A DNA stretch of 45,572 nucleotides, taken from assembly GCA_027452245.1 (NCBI GenBank), contig DAIDGW010000211.1, forward strand, positions 1 to 45,572, in the 5' to 3' direction. The translations under genes were made by a program, and so were the position numbers. This document shows, in pieces, positions 8,033-16,592 of this stretch (positions within the stretch are counted from its first letter, which is position 1; every line of letters starts with the position of its first letter). Origin of the DNA: Acidobacteriaceae bacterium (lineage in GTDB: Bacteria; Acidobacteriota; Terriglobia; Terriglobales; Acidobacteriaceae). Below the pieces are notes generated by a model, which made no database searches, was not told the DNA's origin, and worked only from the letters and a program-made list of their open reading frames with translations.

Positions 8033-8061
8033 TGGACAATGTTCCGGCTCTACGTCACAAT
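8033..8061 (+). promoter_or_regulatory. Promoter candidate of fabH
   Basis: -35 TGGACA (8033-8038), 17-nt spacer, -10 CACAAT (8056-8061). The start site would fall near 8068, 30 nt before the GTG start. Confidence 0.45.
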
Positions 8062-8097
8062 AGGCGTTCCACACTTCTAGCCTGGAGAACGCATCGC

Positions 8098-9096
8098 GTG
8101 AGCAAACCTGTGCGCGCCAAGATCAGCGCCCTCGGTACCTACGTTCCACCTCGTCTTCTTACCAATGCCGACCTGGAAAAAATGGTCGATACCACCAATG
8201 ACTGGATTATGGAACGGGTCGGCATCCGCGAGCGCCATTTGGTCGACAAGGGGGTTGGGGCCAGCGACCTTGCCGTAGAAGCCGTCAAGAAACTGCTGAA
8301 ATCACACCCCTTCGATCTGCAGCAGGTCGATCTCATTGTGGTGGGCACAGTCACTCCTGACATGATGTATCCCTCGACAGCGTGCCTGGTGCAGCACAAG
8401 CTCGGGATTGAGAACACGTGGGGCTTCGATGTATCGGCAGGCTGCTCCGGGTTCTTGTATGCGCTCAATACCGGTACTAAGTTCGTCGAGTCGGGACGCT
8501 ACAAGAAAGTCCTTGTCATCGGTGCCGACGTCAACTCTTCCATGACCGATTTCACCGATCGGGCAGTCTGCATCATCTTCGGCGACGGTGCCGGAGCCGT
8601 TCTCCTTGAACCAGCCGAGGAGGGGGAGGATGGCATCATCGATCATGTCGCCCAGGTGGAAGGAATGGGAGGGCAATACCTGTACATGCCCGGTGGGGGC
8701 AGTCTCAATCCCGCCTCGCACGATACTGTCGATCAGAAGATGCATTACATCCATCAGGATGGCAAACAGGTCTTCAAGTACGCCGTCAAGAAAATGTCGG
8801 AAATGACAGAGCGGGTTCTGGAAAGGAACAAGCTGACCGGCAAGGATGTCGATTGCTTCATCGCCCACCAAGCCAATCGTCGGATCATCACGGCCACAGC
8901 CGAGAGGCTGGAGATGCCGGCGGAGAAGGTGGTCATCAACATCGATCGTTTCGGAAACACGACCGCAGGCACTATTCCCCTCGCCATGCAAACGGCCCTT
9001 GAGGAAAAGAAGCTGAAAAAAGGCAACCTCGTCTTGCTAGCAGCGGTAGGAGCAGGATTTACTTCAGGCGCCACCCTCGTGCGCTGGGCCTTCTAG
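8098..9096 (+). CDS. fabH: 3-oxoacyl-ACP synthase III
   Basis: Condenses acetyl-CoA (or a branched primer) with malonyl-ACP to start fatty-acid synthesis; cytoplasmic thiolase-fold homodimer. The 332 residues from GTG 8098 match the family. The catalytic triad is intact: Cys116 in [11 protein letters not shown], His257 in IAHQANRRI and Asn287 in [10 protein letters not shown]. The C-terminus [15 protein letters not shown] is canonical. GTG 8098 has GGAG at 8083-8086; an upstream in-frame TTG (8032) would add 22 residues without homology. No plsX, fabD or acpP is next to it. Primer specificity cannot be told. Confidence 0.95.
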   Translation: MSKPVRAKISALGTYVPPRLLTNADLEKMVDTTNDWIMERVGIRERHLVDKGVGASDLAVEAVKKLLKSHPFDLQQVDLIVVGTVTPDMMYPSTACLVQHKLGIENTWGFDVSAGCSGFLYALNTGTKFVESGRYKKVLVIGADVNSSMTDFTDRAVCIIFGDGAGAVLLEPAEEGEDGIIDHVAQVEGMGGQYLYMPGGGSLNPASHDTVDQKMHYIHQDGKQVFKYAVKKMSEMTERVLERNKLTGKDVDCFIAHQANRRIITATAERLEMPAEKVVINIDRFGNTTAGTIPLAMQTALEEKKLKKGNLVLLAAVGAGFTSGATLVRWAF

Positions 9097-9122
9097 GGGC
9101 TCAGGATTGATGACGAAGTGAG

Positions 9123-9668
9123 TTATTCGCCTGAAGGCTTTTTGAGCAGGATTCCCGCGACAAAAGAAGCTGTGGCCCCCAGCAGCCATTCCACTCGCCA
9201 CATTTGAATCGCCTGGAACTCCCCTAGATTCGAAGCCCGATAGAACAGGCTTACGCCCAAGGCGCCCAAAATGCAGCCGAGCCCAATGATAAACGCGATC
9301 AGCGATGCGGTTGGCAAGCCAACCCAGCGCTTGATCTCGTGGAAGTGCAGGTATCGCAGCCACGAAGGAAAACCGAATCCCCGTTTCGCTATATCGGAAG
9401 CTGTGGCCTGGAGCCAAGCCAGGGTTCTTTCGATGAACTGATGATCATAGATTTCGGCAGCGGGTACTTCCTCAACCCCGCTTGCCGAACGTGCCGTTCC
9501 GCAGGTATGGCAAAACCGCGCCCCGATCATGAACTCTCTCTGACACTGCGAGCACCTCTCCGCCATGCTTGGTGGGCTGGCAAGGAGTGACACTTCCGAA
9601 TCCCGGGAAACCGCGGGGCGCCAGAATTCCTGCTGCGCATTGTGTACGGCTTCAGACATTTTCAACAT
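9123..9668 (-). CDS. Zinc-ribbon membrane protein of unknown function
   Basis: About 181 residues from ATG 9668 (9710 is the furthest in-frame start). An N-terminal zinc ribbon C-S-Q-C...C-H-T-C in RCSQCQREFMIGARFCHTCG precedes an acidic linker and two hydrophobic helices (SLIAFIIGLGCILGALGVSLFYRA and WLLGATASFVAGILL) near the C-terminus, so it is probably an inner-membrane hairpin with a cytosolic ribbon. Minus-strand TACTAT lies 9 nt before ATG 9668. The gene converges with fabH, 26 nt away. No family name recognised. Confidence 0.75.
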   Translation of the reverse strand: MLKMSEAVHNAQQEFWRPAVSRDSEVSLLASPPSMAERCSQCQREFMIGARFCHTCGTARSASGVEEVPAAEIYDHQFIERTLAWLQATASDIAKRGFGFPSWLRYLHFHEIKRWVGLPTASLIAFIIGLGCILGALGVSLFYRASNLGEFQAIQMWRVEWLLGATASFVAGILLKKPSGE

Positions 9669-9710
9669 CCATGTGCGATAGTAGCGAGGGAAGGGCGCAA
9701 CTCCTGCCAT

Positions 9711-10033
9711 CGCACGTCAAACGCCATTCTTACGTTGAGATCAATCCCTTGCTAAATATAGACTTACGTTTTTCCCTCGAAAGACTCGAAAGTTCATCAC
9801 AGAAATAATTACGTTCTTCACCGGGTAAAAAATAAGGAAAAAAGAGCAAAAATGAGCCGCTACACGAAAGTCTCAGCACGTTGGCGTGACCGGCTTTCCT
9901 TCGGAGTGCGTTTAGCATCCTAGAAATAAGCGGTAGTTTCATTGATCCGGCGTGTGATGGCGCAAAACCTGCAAGAATCATCCGAAGTTCAAATTTTGCG
10001 GCTCGCGGGCGGGGGTCCACAACCGGAATCCAG
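9711..10033. other. Intergenic region, 323 nt, AT-rich in its first half
   Basis: Divergent region between the zinc-ribbon gene and the TPR gene. It contains a tandem CTCGAAAGA/CTCGAAAGT (from about 9777), an AT-rich stretch (9740-9850) and one short ORF (see 9852). No confident promoter or RNA. Confidence 0.5.
9852..9923 (+). CDS. Possible 23-residue small ORF
   Basis: ATG to TAG, peptide MSRYTKVSARWRDRLSFGVRLAS, strongly basic, preceded by purine-rich AAGGA (9834-9838, rather far) and AGAG (9843-9846). It could be a leader peptide or chance. Nothing else supports it. Confidence 0.2.
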   Translation: MSRYTKVSARWRDRLSFGVRLAS

Positions 10034-11359
10034 GTGCTGGTCATTACATTCTTGGTTCCGACATCGGGTAAGTATTCGGTAGCAGTCAATTGGGGCGTGT
10101 GCGTGTCTAATCCGAAAAAGGGTGGTTGTTCCTGTTGGGCAGTGTGCTGCGGCGCCGGCTTGCTGCTCTTGATGTTCCTGGCCTGCCTTCCCGCACTTGC
10201 GCGCAAGACGCCAAAAAATGGCGAGAGCTCGGTCGCGACTTCGATCTCCGTGATGTCCGATCCTTTGGTCGAGAGCGGAAACAATCACTTCTACAACATG
10301 GAGTACAACCGGGCGACCCAGGACTTTGAAAAATACCTCGACCGGCACCCCAATGATTCAATGGCCGTCAACCACCTCCTGTCTTCCATCTTGATGCACG
10401 AACTCTACAGAATGGGAGCGATGAACACCGGTGAGTATGCCAATGATAGCTTCATCGGCCAGGCGCATCGTCCCGCCGACCCCAAGGTGAAAGAGCGTAT
10501 TGTTCAACTCGTAAACCGCGCTGAGGGTCTGGAAGAACAGGAAATCAAGCAAAATCCGAAGAATCCTGACGCGTATTATGCCCGTGGGGTCACTCGCGCC
10601 CAGTTCGCGGTCTTCACCGCCCTGGTTGAGCGCGCCTGGATCTCGGCCCTGCGCAACGCGCTTGGCGCTCGCCGCGACCACGAGCATGTGCTGGAGATGG
10701 ATCCGAACTACATTGACGCCAAGCTCGTTGTCGGCACCCACAATTACGTTGTCGGATGCCTGCCGTGGAGCGTCAAAGTTGCGGTCGCGCTTGTCGGATT
10801 GAGCGGGTCGAAAGAGAAGGGACTGCAGTACCTGCGTGAAGTGGCCCACAGTACCAGCGAAAACAGTGTCGACGCCGGGGTGGTGCTGGCCCTGTTCCTG
10901 CGCCGCGAACACGACTACAACGAGGCGGAAGGCATCATGGGAGGCCTGTCCGCACGCTATCCACGCAACTACCTGTTCGCCGTCGAAGATGCGAACCTGT
11001 TGCGTGCGGAAAACAAAACGCAGGAAGCCGCTGCCCTGTATCGCAAGGTCTGGGAGAACGGCAAAGAAGGCAAGTATGACGACCTGCACTACGAAGTGGC
11101 GGCATGGGGACTCGGCGAACTGCTCCGCAGCCAAAAAGATTATGCCGGCGCCGCAGCAGCCTACGAATTAGTCAATGAGAGGCCAAACGCCGATCCTGAG
11201 ATTTTGCAGAAGGCAAATCTGGCCGCGGGCGAAATGTATGACCTCCTGAAGCAGCGGGATCTCGCTATGAAGAAATATCAAAGCGTTGTGGCGGAAAATG
11301 GCGGCACCCCTCCCGCCGAAGAGGCCCGCCGTTTGATCAAAGACGCCTATCGGGAGTAA
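10034..11359 (+). CDS. Exported TPR-repeat protein
   Basis: Up to 441 residues. The real start is uncertain: GTG 10034 or GTG 10103 would place a signal peptide at once (KKGG, then CWAVCCGAGLLLLMFLACLPALA), so the protein is exported or anchored. Mature part: TPR-like helix pairs such as NHFYNMEYNRATQDFEKYLDRHPND, AYYARGVTRAQFAVF, and three clearer C-terminal units ending in LAMKKYQSVVAENGGTPPAEEARRLIKDAY. TPRs bind partner proteins; no enzyme domain is seen. Flanked by two zinc-ribbon membrane protein genes. Confidence 0.8.
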   Translation: MLVITFLVPTSGKYSVAVNWGVCVSNPKKGGCSCWAVCCGAGLLLLMFLACLPALARKTPKNGESSVATSISVMSDPLVESGNNHFYNMEYNRATQDFEKYLDRHPNDSMAVNHLLSSILMHELYRMGAMNTGEYANDSFIGQAHRPADPKVKERIVQLVNRAEGLEEQEIKQNPKNPDAYYARGVTRAQFAVFTALVERAWISALRNALGARRDHEHVLEMDPNYIDAKLVVGTHNYVVGCLPWSVKVAVALVGLSGSKEKGLQYLREVAHSTSENSVDAGVVLALFLRREHDYNEAEGIMGGLSARYPRNYLFAVEDANLLRAENKTQEAAALYRKVWENGKEGKYDDLHYEVAAWGLGELLRSQKDYAGAAAAYELVNERPNADPEILQKANLAAGEMYDLLKQRDLAMKKYQSVVAENGGTPPAEEARRLIKDAYRE

Positions 11360-11477
11360 AAACCACGCGCTGCCGCGACGTACCGGTTTTCAACCCGTCC
11401 TGAGCAAAAAATCGGCCCTGAACCCGCTTTGGAACCTTCCGCGCTAAAATTGCGTATCTCCTCCTGGGAGGCGAACC

Positions 11478-11792
11478 ATGTACTGCAATTACTGCGGAAA
11501 AGTGATTCAGGACGATGCGGCTGTGTGTGCCTACTGTGGAGTGCGGGTCGGAGCCTCCGTCGCTCGCAAACGCCTGGCGCGTCCCCGCCATGGGCGCAAG
11601 GTAGCAGGTGTCTGCCTGGGATTCGCCGAGTACTTCGACATCGACGTGACTCTCGTCCGCTTGATCTGGCTGATCACCATAATCATGTCGGGTGTGGGGT
11701 TAATCCCGTATATCATCGCCTGGATCGTAATGCCGGAAGAGCCCCTGCTTTTACCGCAGCCCGCGGGGGCACAGCACGCTACGAATCCGTAG
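11478..11792 (+). CDS. Zinc-ribbon PspC-domain membrane protein
   Basis: 104 residues. An N-terminal zinc ribbon (CNYCGK at 3-8 and CAYCG at 17-21) is fused to a PspC domain: R-H-GRKVAGVCLGFAEYFDIDVTLVRLIWLITIIMSGVGLIPYIIAWIVMPEEP, with the membrane helix near residues 61-84. PspC domains belong to the phage-shock/envelope stress group; alone they are small inner-membrane proteins of unclear role. Start supported by GGGAGG at 11466-11471. No pspA is visible here. Confidence 0.9.
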   Translation: MYCNYCGKVIQDDAAVCAYCGVRVGASVARKRLARPRHGRKVAGVCLGFAEYFDIDVTLVRLIWLITIIMSGVGLIPYIIAWIVMPEEPLLLPQPAGAQHATNP

Positions 11793-11802
11793 CCCGCTTC
11801 CT

Positions 11803-12624
11803 ATGGAATCGACTTCGTTAGAACGGCTGGAATCGCATCAGGTCAAAAGCGCCGATGCCACCATCTCCTACTGGACCCGCGGCGAGGGTCCGCCCATCGT
11901 CCTTTTGCATCCTTTTCCCTCGAACCATGAATTCTGGGCAGCGATCGCACAGTCTCTCTCCACGCGCTATCGCGTGATTCTCCCTGATCTGCGGGGCCAC
12001 GGTGACTCTGGGTTGGGAGAAGGTCCGGCCCTTATGGAAAAACACGCCGCTGATCTCTCCCATGTCATGGATGACGCCGAGGTTGGTCGTGCTCCCCTGA
12101 TCGGTGTTTCGATTGGAGGCTACGTCCTTTTCGAATTCTGGCGCCGCTATCGCGGCCGGGTTGCTGCCCTCGGATTGTGGAATAGCAAAGCCCCAGCGGA
12201 CTCTTCTGAAGCTCGTGTTGGCAGATTGCAGGCCGCGAATGACGTTCTGGAGCGTGGCACCGAGCCGTTCTTCGAGAGCATGATTCCGCGCCTTTTGGCA
12301 AAGAGTACTTGCGAAACCCGCCCCGATCTCGTCGATGGCGCTCTGCGGATGATGCGCAGGATGTCACCCGAAGACGTTGCTATGGTGCAGCGTGGCATGG
12401 CCCAGCGGCCTGATTCCGTCGAAACCCTGAAGACTATCAATGTTCCTACTCTGATCGTCACCGGTGACGAAGATATCTTGACTGGCATCAGCGAAGCGCA
12501 ATTGATGCAACAGCGTATTTCCGGAAGCCGATTGAAAGTGATCCCTAAAGCCGGCCATTACTCCGCATGGGAGCGGCCGGTCGACGCAACCACCATCCTT
12601 CGGCAATTTCTCGCCGAACTGTAA
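11803..12624 (+). CDS. Alpha/beta-hydrolase
   Basis: 273-residue serine hydrolase of the AB_hydrolase_1 group. The oxyanion strand IVLLHPFPSNHEFW (32-45), the DLRGHGDSG segment (62-70), nucleophile Ser103 in GVSIGG, acid Asp222 or Asp224 in VTGDEDILT and His252 in KAGHYSAWE are all present, with a cap domain at about 130-205. Relatives include 3-oxoadipate enol-lactonases and esterases; I cannot choose between them. It starts 10 nt after the PspC-type gene, so the two are probably co-transcribed. No signal peptide. Confidence 0.9.
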   Translation: MESTSLERLESHQVKSADATISYWTRGEGPPIVLLHPFPSNHEFWAAIAQSLSTRYRVILPDLRGHGDSGLGEGPALMEKHAADLSHVMDDAEVGRAPLIGVSIGGYVLFEFWRRYRGRVAALGLWNSKAPADSSEARVGRLQAANDVLERGTEPFFESMIPRLLAKSTCETRPDLVDGALRMMRRMSPEDVAMVQRGMAQRPDSVETLKTINVPTLIVTGDEDILTGISEAQLMQQRISGSRLKVIPKAGHYSAWERPVDATTILRQFLAEL

Positions 12625-12651
12625 ATTATTCTGGAATCGCCCTTCGAATCA

Positions 12652-12680
12652 CTGACGCCATAGTCCCGAACTGCTAAAAT
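12652..12680 (+). promoter_or_regulatory. Promoter candidate of the 12691 gene
   Basis: -35 CTGACG (12652-12657), 17-nt spacer, extended -10 TGCTAAAAT with TAAAAT at 12675-12680. The ATG at 12691 lies 10 nt after the -10, so the mRNA would be leaderless or nearly so. Confidence 0.5.
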
Positions 12681-12690
12681 TCCCCGCGTT

Positions 12691-13098
12691 ATGTTTGAAG
12701 CGATCCTCGTCCCCGCAAACACAGTCGCGAATTCTAAAGGTGACGGTCCTGCAATTGACGTAAGCTCTGCCGCTCATCGGGTCTTTCTGGCCATGCTCGC
12801 AATCACGGAAATCATCGAGCAGGAATCTCTCGACGTCAGCATCTACGGTTCCGCCGACGGAAATGCATGGGACCCCAAGCCTATCAACTCTTTTCCGCAG
12901 AAGTTCTACTGCGGAGAGACGCCGATGCTGCTCGATCTGACTGCACATCCGAATGTGAGATTCGTTCGTGCCCACTGGGAGCCCGCGCGTTGGGGACGTG
13001 GCGCGGAAACCCCCAGGTTCGAATTCGGAGTCACCCTCAAAGAAATTCCCGACGACGTTCTCCGAGAAGCTGCGGCTGAAGCCAAGACATTTGCATAG
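12691..13098 (+). CDS. Conserved-looking protein of unknown function
   Basis: 135 residues, acidic, no signal peptide or membrane helix, no family recognised. Alternating strands (VFLAMLAITEIIEQESLDVSIYGSADG, VRFVRAHWEPARWG, FEFGVTLKEIP) suggest a beta-sandwich. The start is preceded by a promoter-like -35/-10 and no Shine-Dalgarno. It lies 53 nt before aroA on the same strand. Confidence 0.7.
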   Translation: MFEAILVPANTVANSKGDGPAIDVSSAAHRVFLAMLAITEIIEQESLDVSIYGSADGNAWDPKPINSFPQKFYCGETPMLLDLTAHPNVRFVRAHWEPARWGRGAETPRFEFGVTLKEIPDDVLREAAAEAKTFA

Positions 13099-13136
13099 GT
13101 TGGGTTCTCCCGCAGCGGACGATCGTCCTGCTCCGT

Positions 13137-13142
13137 TATAGT
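13137..13142 (+). promoter_or_regulatory. Candidate -10 box of aroA
   Basis: TATAGT, 9 nt before the aroA ATG; no convincing -35. Confidence 0.35.
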
Positions 13143-13151
13143 GGAATCCAG

Positions 13152-14441
13152 ATGCCATCTGAATCGCAAGTGGTGGTGCGTCCTGCCCGCGGCGTGCGCG
13201 GCAGCGCGCGCCTGCCCGGGGATAAGTCCATCTCTCACCGCTACGCTATGCTGGCGGGCATCGCCGAGGGCGTTTCACGAATCGAGAACTATTCCACTGG
13301 AGCCGATTGCGCCAGCACGCTGGCCTGCATGCGCTCACTCGGCGTGCGATGGGAAAAGAAAGACAACCTGATCGAAATTCATGGCCGCGGCCCTGGCCTG
13401 AGCGCTCCGTCCGGCCCGCTCGATTGCGGCAACTCCGGTTCGACTATGCGCATGTTGAGCGGCATTGTGGCCGGACAGAAGTTCACCTCTGAACTTATCG
13501 GCGACGCCTCGCTCTCCCGCCGCCCCATGGAACGCATCATCCGCCCTTTAACAGAAATGGGCGCAAACATCGAGTCGCAGCAGGGAAGACCGCCTTTACG
13601 CATCCATGGCGGGGCGCTAAAAGCTGTCGACTACAAAATGCCCGTGGCCAGCGCTCAGGTGAAATCGTGTGTTCTGCTTGCCGGATTGTTCGCGGAAGGC
13701 GAAACCCGTGTTGGGGAACCGCTGCGAACTCGCGATCATACCGAAGTGGCTCTACGCGCTTTTGGGGTGACAATTGAGCGCAAAGGCAACGAAACCAGAA
13801 TCCGCGGCGGAAGTCCATTGCACGGCATCGAAGCTCGCATCCCCGGGGACATCTCCACTGCTGCCTTTTTTCTGGGCGCTGCAGCGTTATTTCCTGGTTC
13901 GCAGCTGTTGCTTCCCGGCTTGCTGATGAATCCTACGCGCGCCCGTTTGCTCGATATTCTGATGCAAATGGGTCTGCAGATTGCTGTCACGCAGCTCGAA
14001 GAAACTCACGGAGAGATGGTTGGCACGATCCAGGCCCAAGGAGACCAATGGAATGGCGGTGTTATCTCCGGCGCCGATTCTGCCGCCCTCATTGATGAGA
14101 TTCCCGTGCTCGCGGCGATCGCCCCATATTCTGCGCACGGAATCGAGATCCGCGACGCACGCGAGTTGCGCGTGAAGGAGTCAGACCGTATCGCCGCAGT
14201 GGCTGCGAATCTTCGCCGCATGGGAGCGCAGGTGGAGGAGCGCGAAGACGGTCTGAAGATTCCCGGTAACCAGCAATTGCGCGGCGCTGATATCGATTCT
14301 CACGGCGACCACCGCATTGCGATGGCATTCGCCATCGCTGCCCTGCGTGCCACGGGAGAAACCGTCATCCATGGAGCGGACTCGGCGGCGATTTCCTACC
14401 CTGCATTCTTTCCAACCCTGGAAGATCTCGTGCAGCGCTGA
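13152..14441 (+). CDS. aroA: 3-phosphoshikimate 1-carboxyvinyltransferase (EPSP synthase)
   Basis: Sixth step of the shikimate pathway: shikimate-3-phosphate plus PEP gives EPSP, cytoplasm. The 429 residues cover both inverse alpha/beta domains. Seen: LPGDKSISHR (21-30), DCGNSGSTMRML (91-102), LSRRPMERIIRPL (121-133), catalytic Asp315 in DEIPVLAAIA and Glu343 in VKESDRIAAV, and DSHGDHRIAMA (382-391). Four motifs reported for class II enzymes are all present: GDKS (23-26), SAQVK (167-171), RDHTE (194-198) and NPTR (260-263). ATG 13152 is preceded by a -10 like TATAGT. No other aro gene is adjacent. Confidence 0.96.
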   Translation: MPSESQVVVRPARGVRGSARLPGDKSISHRYAMLAGIAEGVSRIENYSTGADCASTLACMRSLGVRWEKKDNLIEIHGRGPGLSAPSGPLDCGNSGSTMRMLSGIVAGQKFTSELIGDASLSRRPMERIIRPLTEMGANIESQQGRPPLRIHGGALKAVDYKMPVASAQVKSCVLLAGLFAEGETRVGEPLRTRDHTEVALRAFGVTIERKGNETRIRGGSPLHGIEARIPGDISTAAFFLGAAALFPGSQLLLPGLLMNPTRARLLDILMQMGLQIAVTQLEETHGEMVGTIQAQGDQWNGGVISGADSAALIDEIPVLAAIAPYSAHGIEIRDARELRVKESDRIAAVAANLRRMGAQVEEREDGLKIPGNQQLRGADIDSHGDHRIAMAFAIAALRATGETVIHGADSAAISYPAFFPTLEDLVQR

Positions 14442-14556
14442 TCTGCATTCGTTACCCGCGATCATTACCCCGGTAACCTGTTCGAGCTCGACTCCGGGTT
14501 GAACAATATTTCACATAGCCGTTTATGGGGTGCTTCGTCTCAGCGGGGGGATGATT

Positions 14557-14979
14557 ATGCGTTCCACGATTCTTCTCTGTGTGCTTGCGTGTTCGGCATT
14601 TGCTTTCGCGAAACAGCCAAAACCGTATCGCTCCGGCAAAATTATGCAAATGAATTCCGTCAGCTGCAGCGAAGTTCCGCAGAGCCTTGCTGACGACTTG
14701 CTCGAGAATGGCTCAGCGCGTAGGAAAAATCCCGACGCAGTCTGCCAGGAATACGTCATCGCTACCGAAGATGTGATTTATCGCATTCTTCCGCGCGACG
14801 GAAAACATCCATTCCTGCTCCCGGTCGGCGAGGAAGTGCAGTTTCGATTTGAAAACGATACGATGCTGCTGCGCGTGGAACAGCTAAATAACAAAGAACG
14901 TGAGTACGTGGTACTCTCTATCGCTCCGCGTCCCGAGGAAGATACCACCGCCAGCTATCACCTCAATCATCTGCAGTAG
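14557..14979 (+). CDS. Small exported protein of unknown function
   Basis: About 140 residues from ATG 14557, which has a G-rich ribosome-binding site (GGGGGG ending at 14550). A signal peptide MRSTILLCVLACSAFAFA is followed by a mature part with two cysteines (SCSEVP and VCQEY), possibly a disulfide, and beta-strands (VIYRILPRDGKHPFLLPVGEEVQFRFENDTMLLRVEQ). No family recognised. It is probably periplasmic. Confidence 0.75.
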   Translation: MRSTILLCVLACSAFAFAKQPKPYRSGKIMQMNSVSCSEVPQSLADDLLENGSARRKNPDAVCQEYVIATEDVIYRILPRDGKHPFLLPVGEEVQFRFENDTMLLRVEQLNNKEREYVVLSIAPRPEEDTTASYHLNHLQ

Positions 14980-15200
14980 TTACCCGAGTTCAAACTGGGA
15001 ACTGACGCAAAGGCTGTAGGGGACTTGCTCGGCTCGACGATCGTTGGGGAAACCCTACTGTTCGCGCGTCTCTGCGTGGCGTTCTGAGCGCCGAAAAGAG
15101 CCAACCTCCGTGGCTCGTCATTCATCAGAGCTAGCAAGTCTGCAACGACCCTCCGCTCACTCCGCTTGCGCGCCATAAATCCGCGTGCTCACAAACCAGT

Positions 15201-15221
15201 ATGGAGAATGAACCAGTATGA
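15201..15221 (+). CDS. Possible six-codon leader ORF
   Basis: ATG GAG AAT GAA CCA GTA TGA; its TGA overlaps the ATG of the next gene (ATGA). The repeated AACCAGTATG around both starts may simply be a local duplication. Very uncertain. Confidence 0.15.
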   Translation: MENEPV

Positions 15222-15805
15222 AGCGTTACCTTGCCCTGACCGTGATACTGTTCCTCTTTACAACTCCCGCCCTTTTCGCACAAAACCATGAGGACCACGG
15301 GGAAGCCGGTATCTTTGCGGAGTATTTCCGTTTCGAAGGAACCTCTCCTGCTTCGAATTTTGTCGGGATTGGAGGGCGCGCCGCGATCAATATGCGCCCC
15401 GATATAGAGCTTGAGGCGGAAATGGGCTACGATTTCGAACGCAACTTCACCAATACCTTCACCAACGGATTCTCCAGTTCGTTTTCCAATTCCAAACTGC
15501 GCACCCTGCACGGGCTGTTCGGCCCGAAGATGGATTTCGGCAGCGGTGCTTTGCGCTGGTTCGTTACCGGGAAAGTTGGATTTGAGAATCTTGCGGTGAC
15601 AAATAAGGGCGTTCCCACCGGTTTCATCAGTCAGGTTGGTCTCAATACAGGCACTACCGCGTTCGAAGTTTATCCGGGTGTTGGACTGGAAGCTTTTTTT
15701 GCGGGACCTTTTGGAGTACGGGTCGAGGTGGGGGACAACATCTATATGTCCAGTGGAGTACACAACAATTTGCGCATCAGCTTTGGGCCGCAATTCCGCT
15801 TCTGA
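15218..15805 (+). CDS. Outer-membrane beta-barrel protein
   Basis: 195 residues: signal peptide MKRYLALTVILFLFTTPALFA, then alternating amphipathic strands with Gly and aromatic residues (GIGGRAAINMRPDIELEAEMGYDFE, WFVTGKVGFENLAV, FEVYPGVGLEAFFAGPFGVRVEVGDNIYM) and the C-terminal LRISFGPQFRF ending in Phe, the usual signal for outer-membrane insertion. It looks like an 8-stranded OmpA/OMP_b-brl-like barrel. No peptidoglycan-binding domain. Ligand unknown. Confidence 0.82.
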   Translation: MKRYLALTVILFLFTTPALFAQNHEDHGEAGIFAEYFRFEGTSPASNFVGIGGRAAINMRPDIELEAEMGYDFERNFTNTFTNGFSSSFSNSKLRTLHGLFGPKMDFGSGALRWFVTGKVGFENLAVTNKGVPTGFISQVGLNTGTTAFEVYPGVGLEAFFAGPFGVRVEVGDNIYMSSGVHNNLRISFGPQFRF

Positions 15806-15854
15806 ACCCGCATCGCGACGCACCTTTGCCGGCGGCCACTCCGCCGGCGCCCCG

Positions 15855-16580
15855 TCATTGCCGCCTCCGCAGCAAGAGGTCTCCGATACTGGGGGGCAAG
15901 TTGAATGGAATTTCAAATACAGTATCGGCAAGTGCCAGCCGAAAAATAAAGGACTCCTGCTGCTCCCACCCGCTGATTTGTTCGCTATTTGCGCGGAACA
16001 GAATCCAGCCGCTCACCTCCGGATTCGCTGGGTTCAGCACTGTCTTCCGTAGCGCATTCTTACTGACAAACGTGATCAACTCCGCGGCATTTTTCTGAAT
16101 AGCCCGCGCATATGCCTCTCGCGGTTCTCTCTCATCAGGATGTTTCTCAATCTCCTGCGCTGCTTGCCTGGCGGCTTCGTGCGCGTCGCCCTGAAGCGTT
16201 CGCACAAAATCGTCAGGAGCAATAGGTGGTTGACGCACTTGTAGGTGCTTTACGAATTCCAGTGTCGCAGCACCTCCATCCACGTTGAGTGTTCCCGATC
16301 CCTGATAGCGCACAGACAAGTGAACCCCTAGAAACGGCTCTTGTCGCCGACTAGCCTTCTGGAGTTCATCGGGATCCACGGCTAGCGATACGGCGACGTC
16401 TCGCCACGACAATCCGTATCGATATTTGCCGTCTACCATCCGCGAATAAGTGCAGCCCGGACGGTTTTCTTGCCAGCGTACAGATGTCGTGTGGCCGCTC
16501 TTGGAATCGGTTGCAAACGTAACGCTAGCGGTGACGAATATCAGCATCAGCGCGCAATGAAGTTGCCGGCGCTGCTCCAT
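15855..16580 (-). CDS. Exported protein of unknown function
   Basis: 241 residues with a signal peptide (MEQRRQLHCALMLIFVTASVTFA). The mature part has a helical central segment rich in Glu/Ala (HEAARQAAQEIEKHPDEREPREAYARAI) between two beta-rich parts. No motif recognised. The start lies 12 nt after the upstream Ig-like gene, so the two form a probable operon. Confidence 0.7.
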   Translation of the reverse strand: MEQRRQLHCALMLIFVTASVTFATDSKSGHTTSVRWQENRPGCTYSRMVDGKYRYGLSWRDVAVSLAVDPDELQKASRRQEPFLGVHLSVRYQGSGTLNVDGGAATLEFVKHLQVRQPPIAPDDFVRTLQGDAHEAARQAAQEIEKHPDEREPREAYARAIQKNAAELITFVSKNALRKTVLNPANPEVSGWILFRANSEQISGWEQQESFIFRLALADTVFEIPFNLPPSIGDLLLRRRQ

Positions 16581-16592
16581 ACATTCCTACGA

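Noticed and set aside
9730..10284. Minus-strand frame of 184 codons over the intergenic gap and TPR gene start
   Set aside because: It crosses the signal-peptide region of the TPR gene and shows no family feature.
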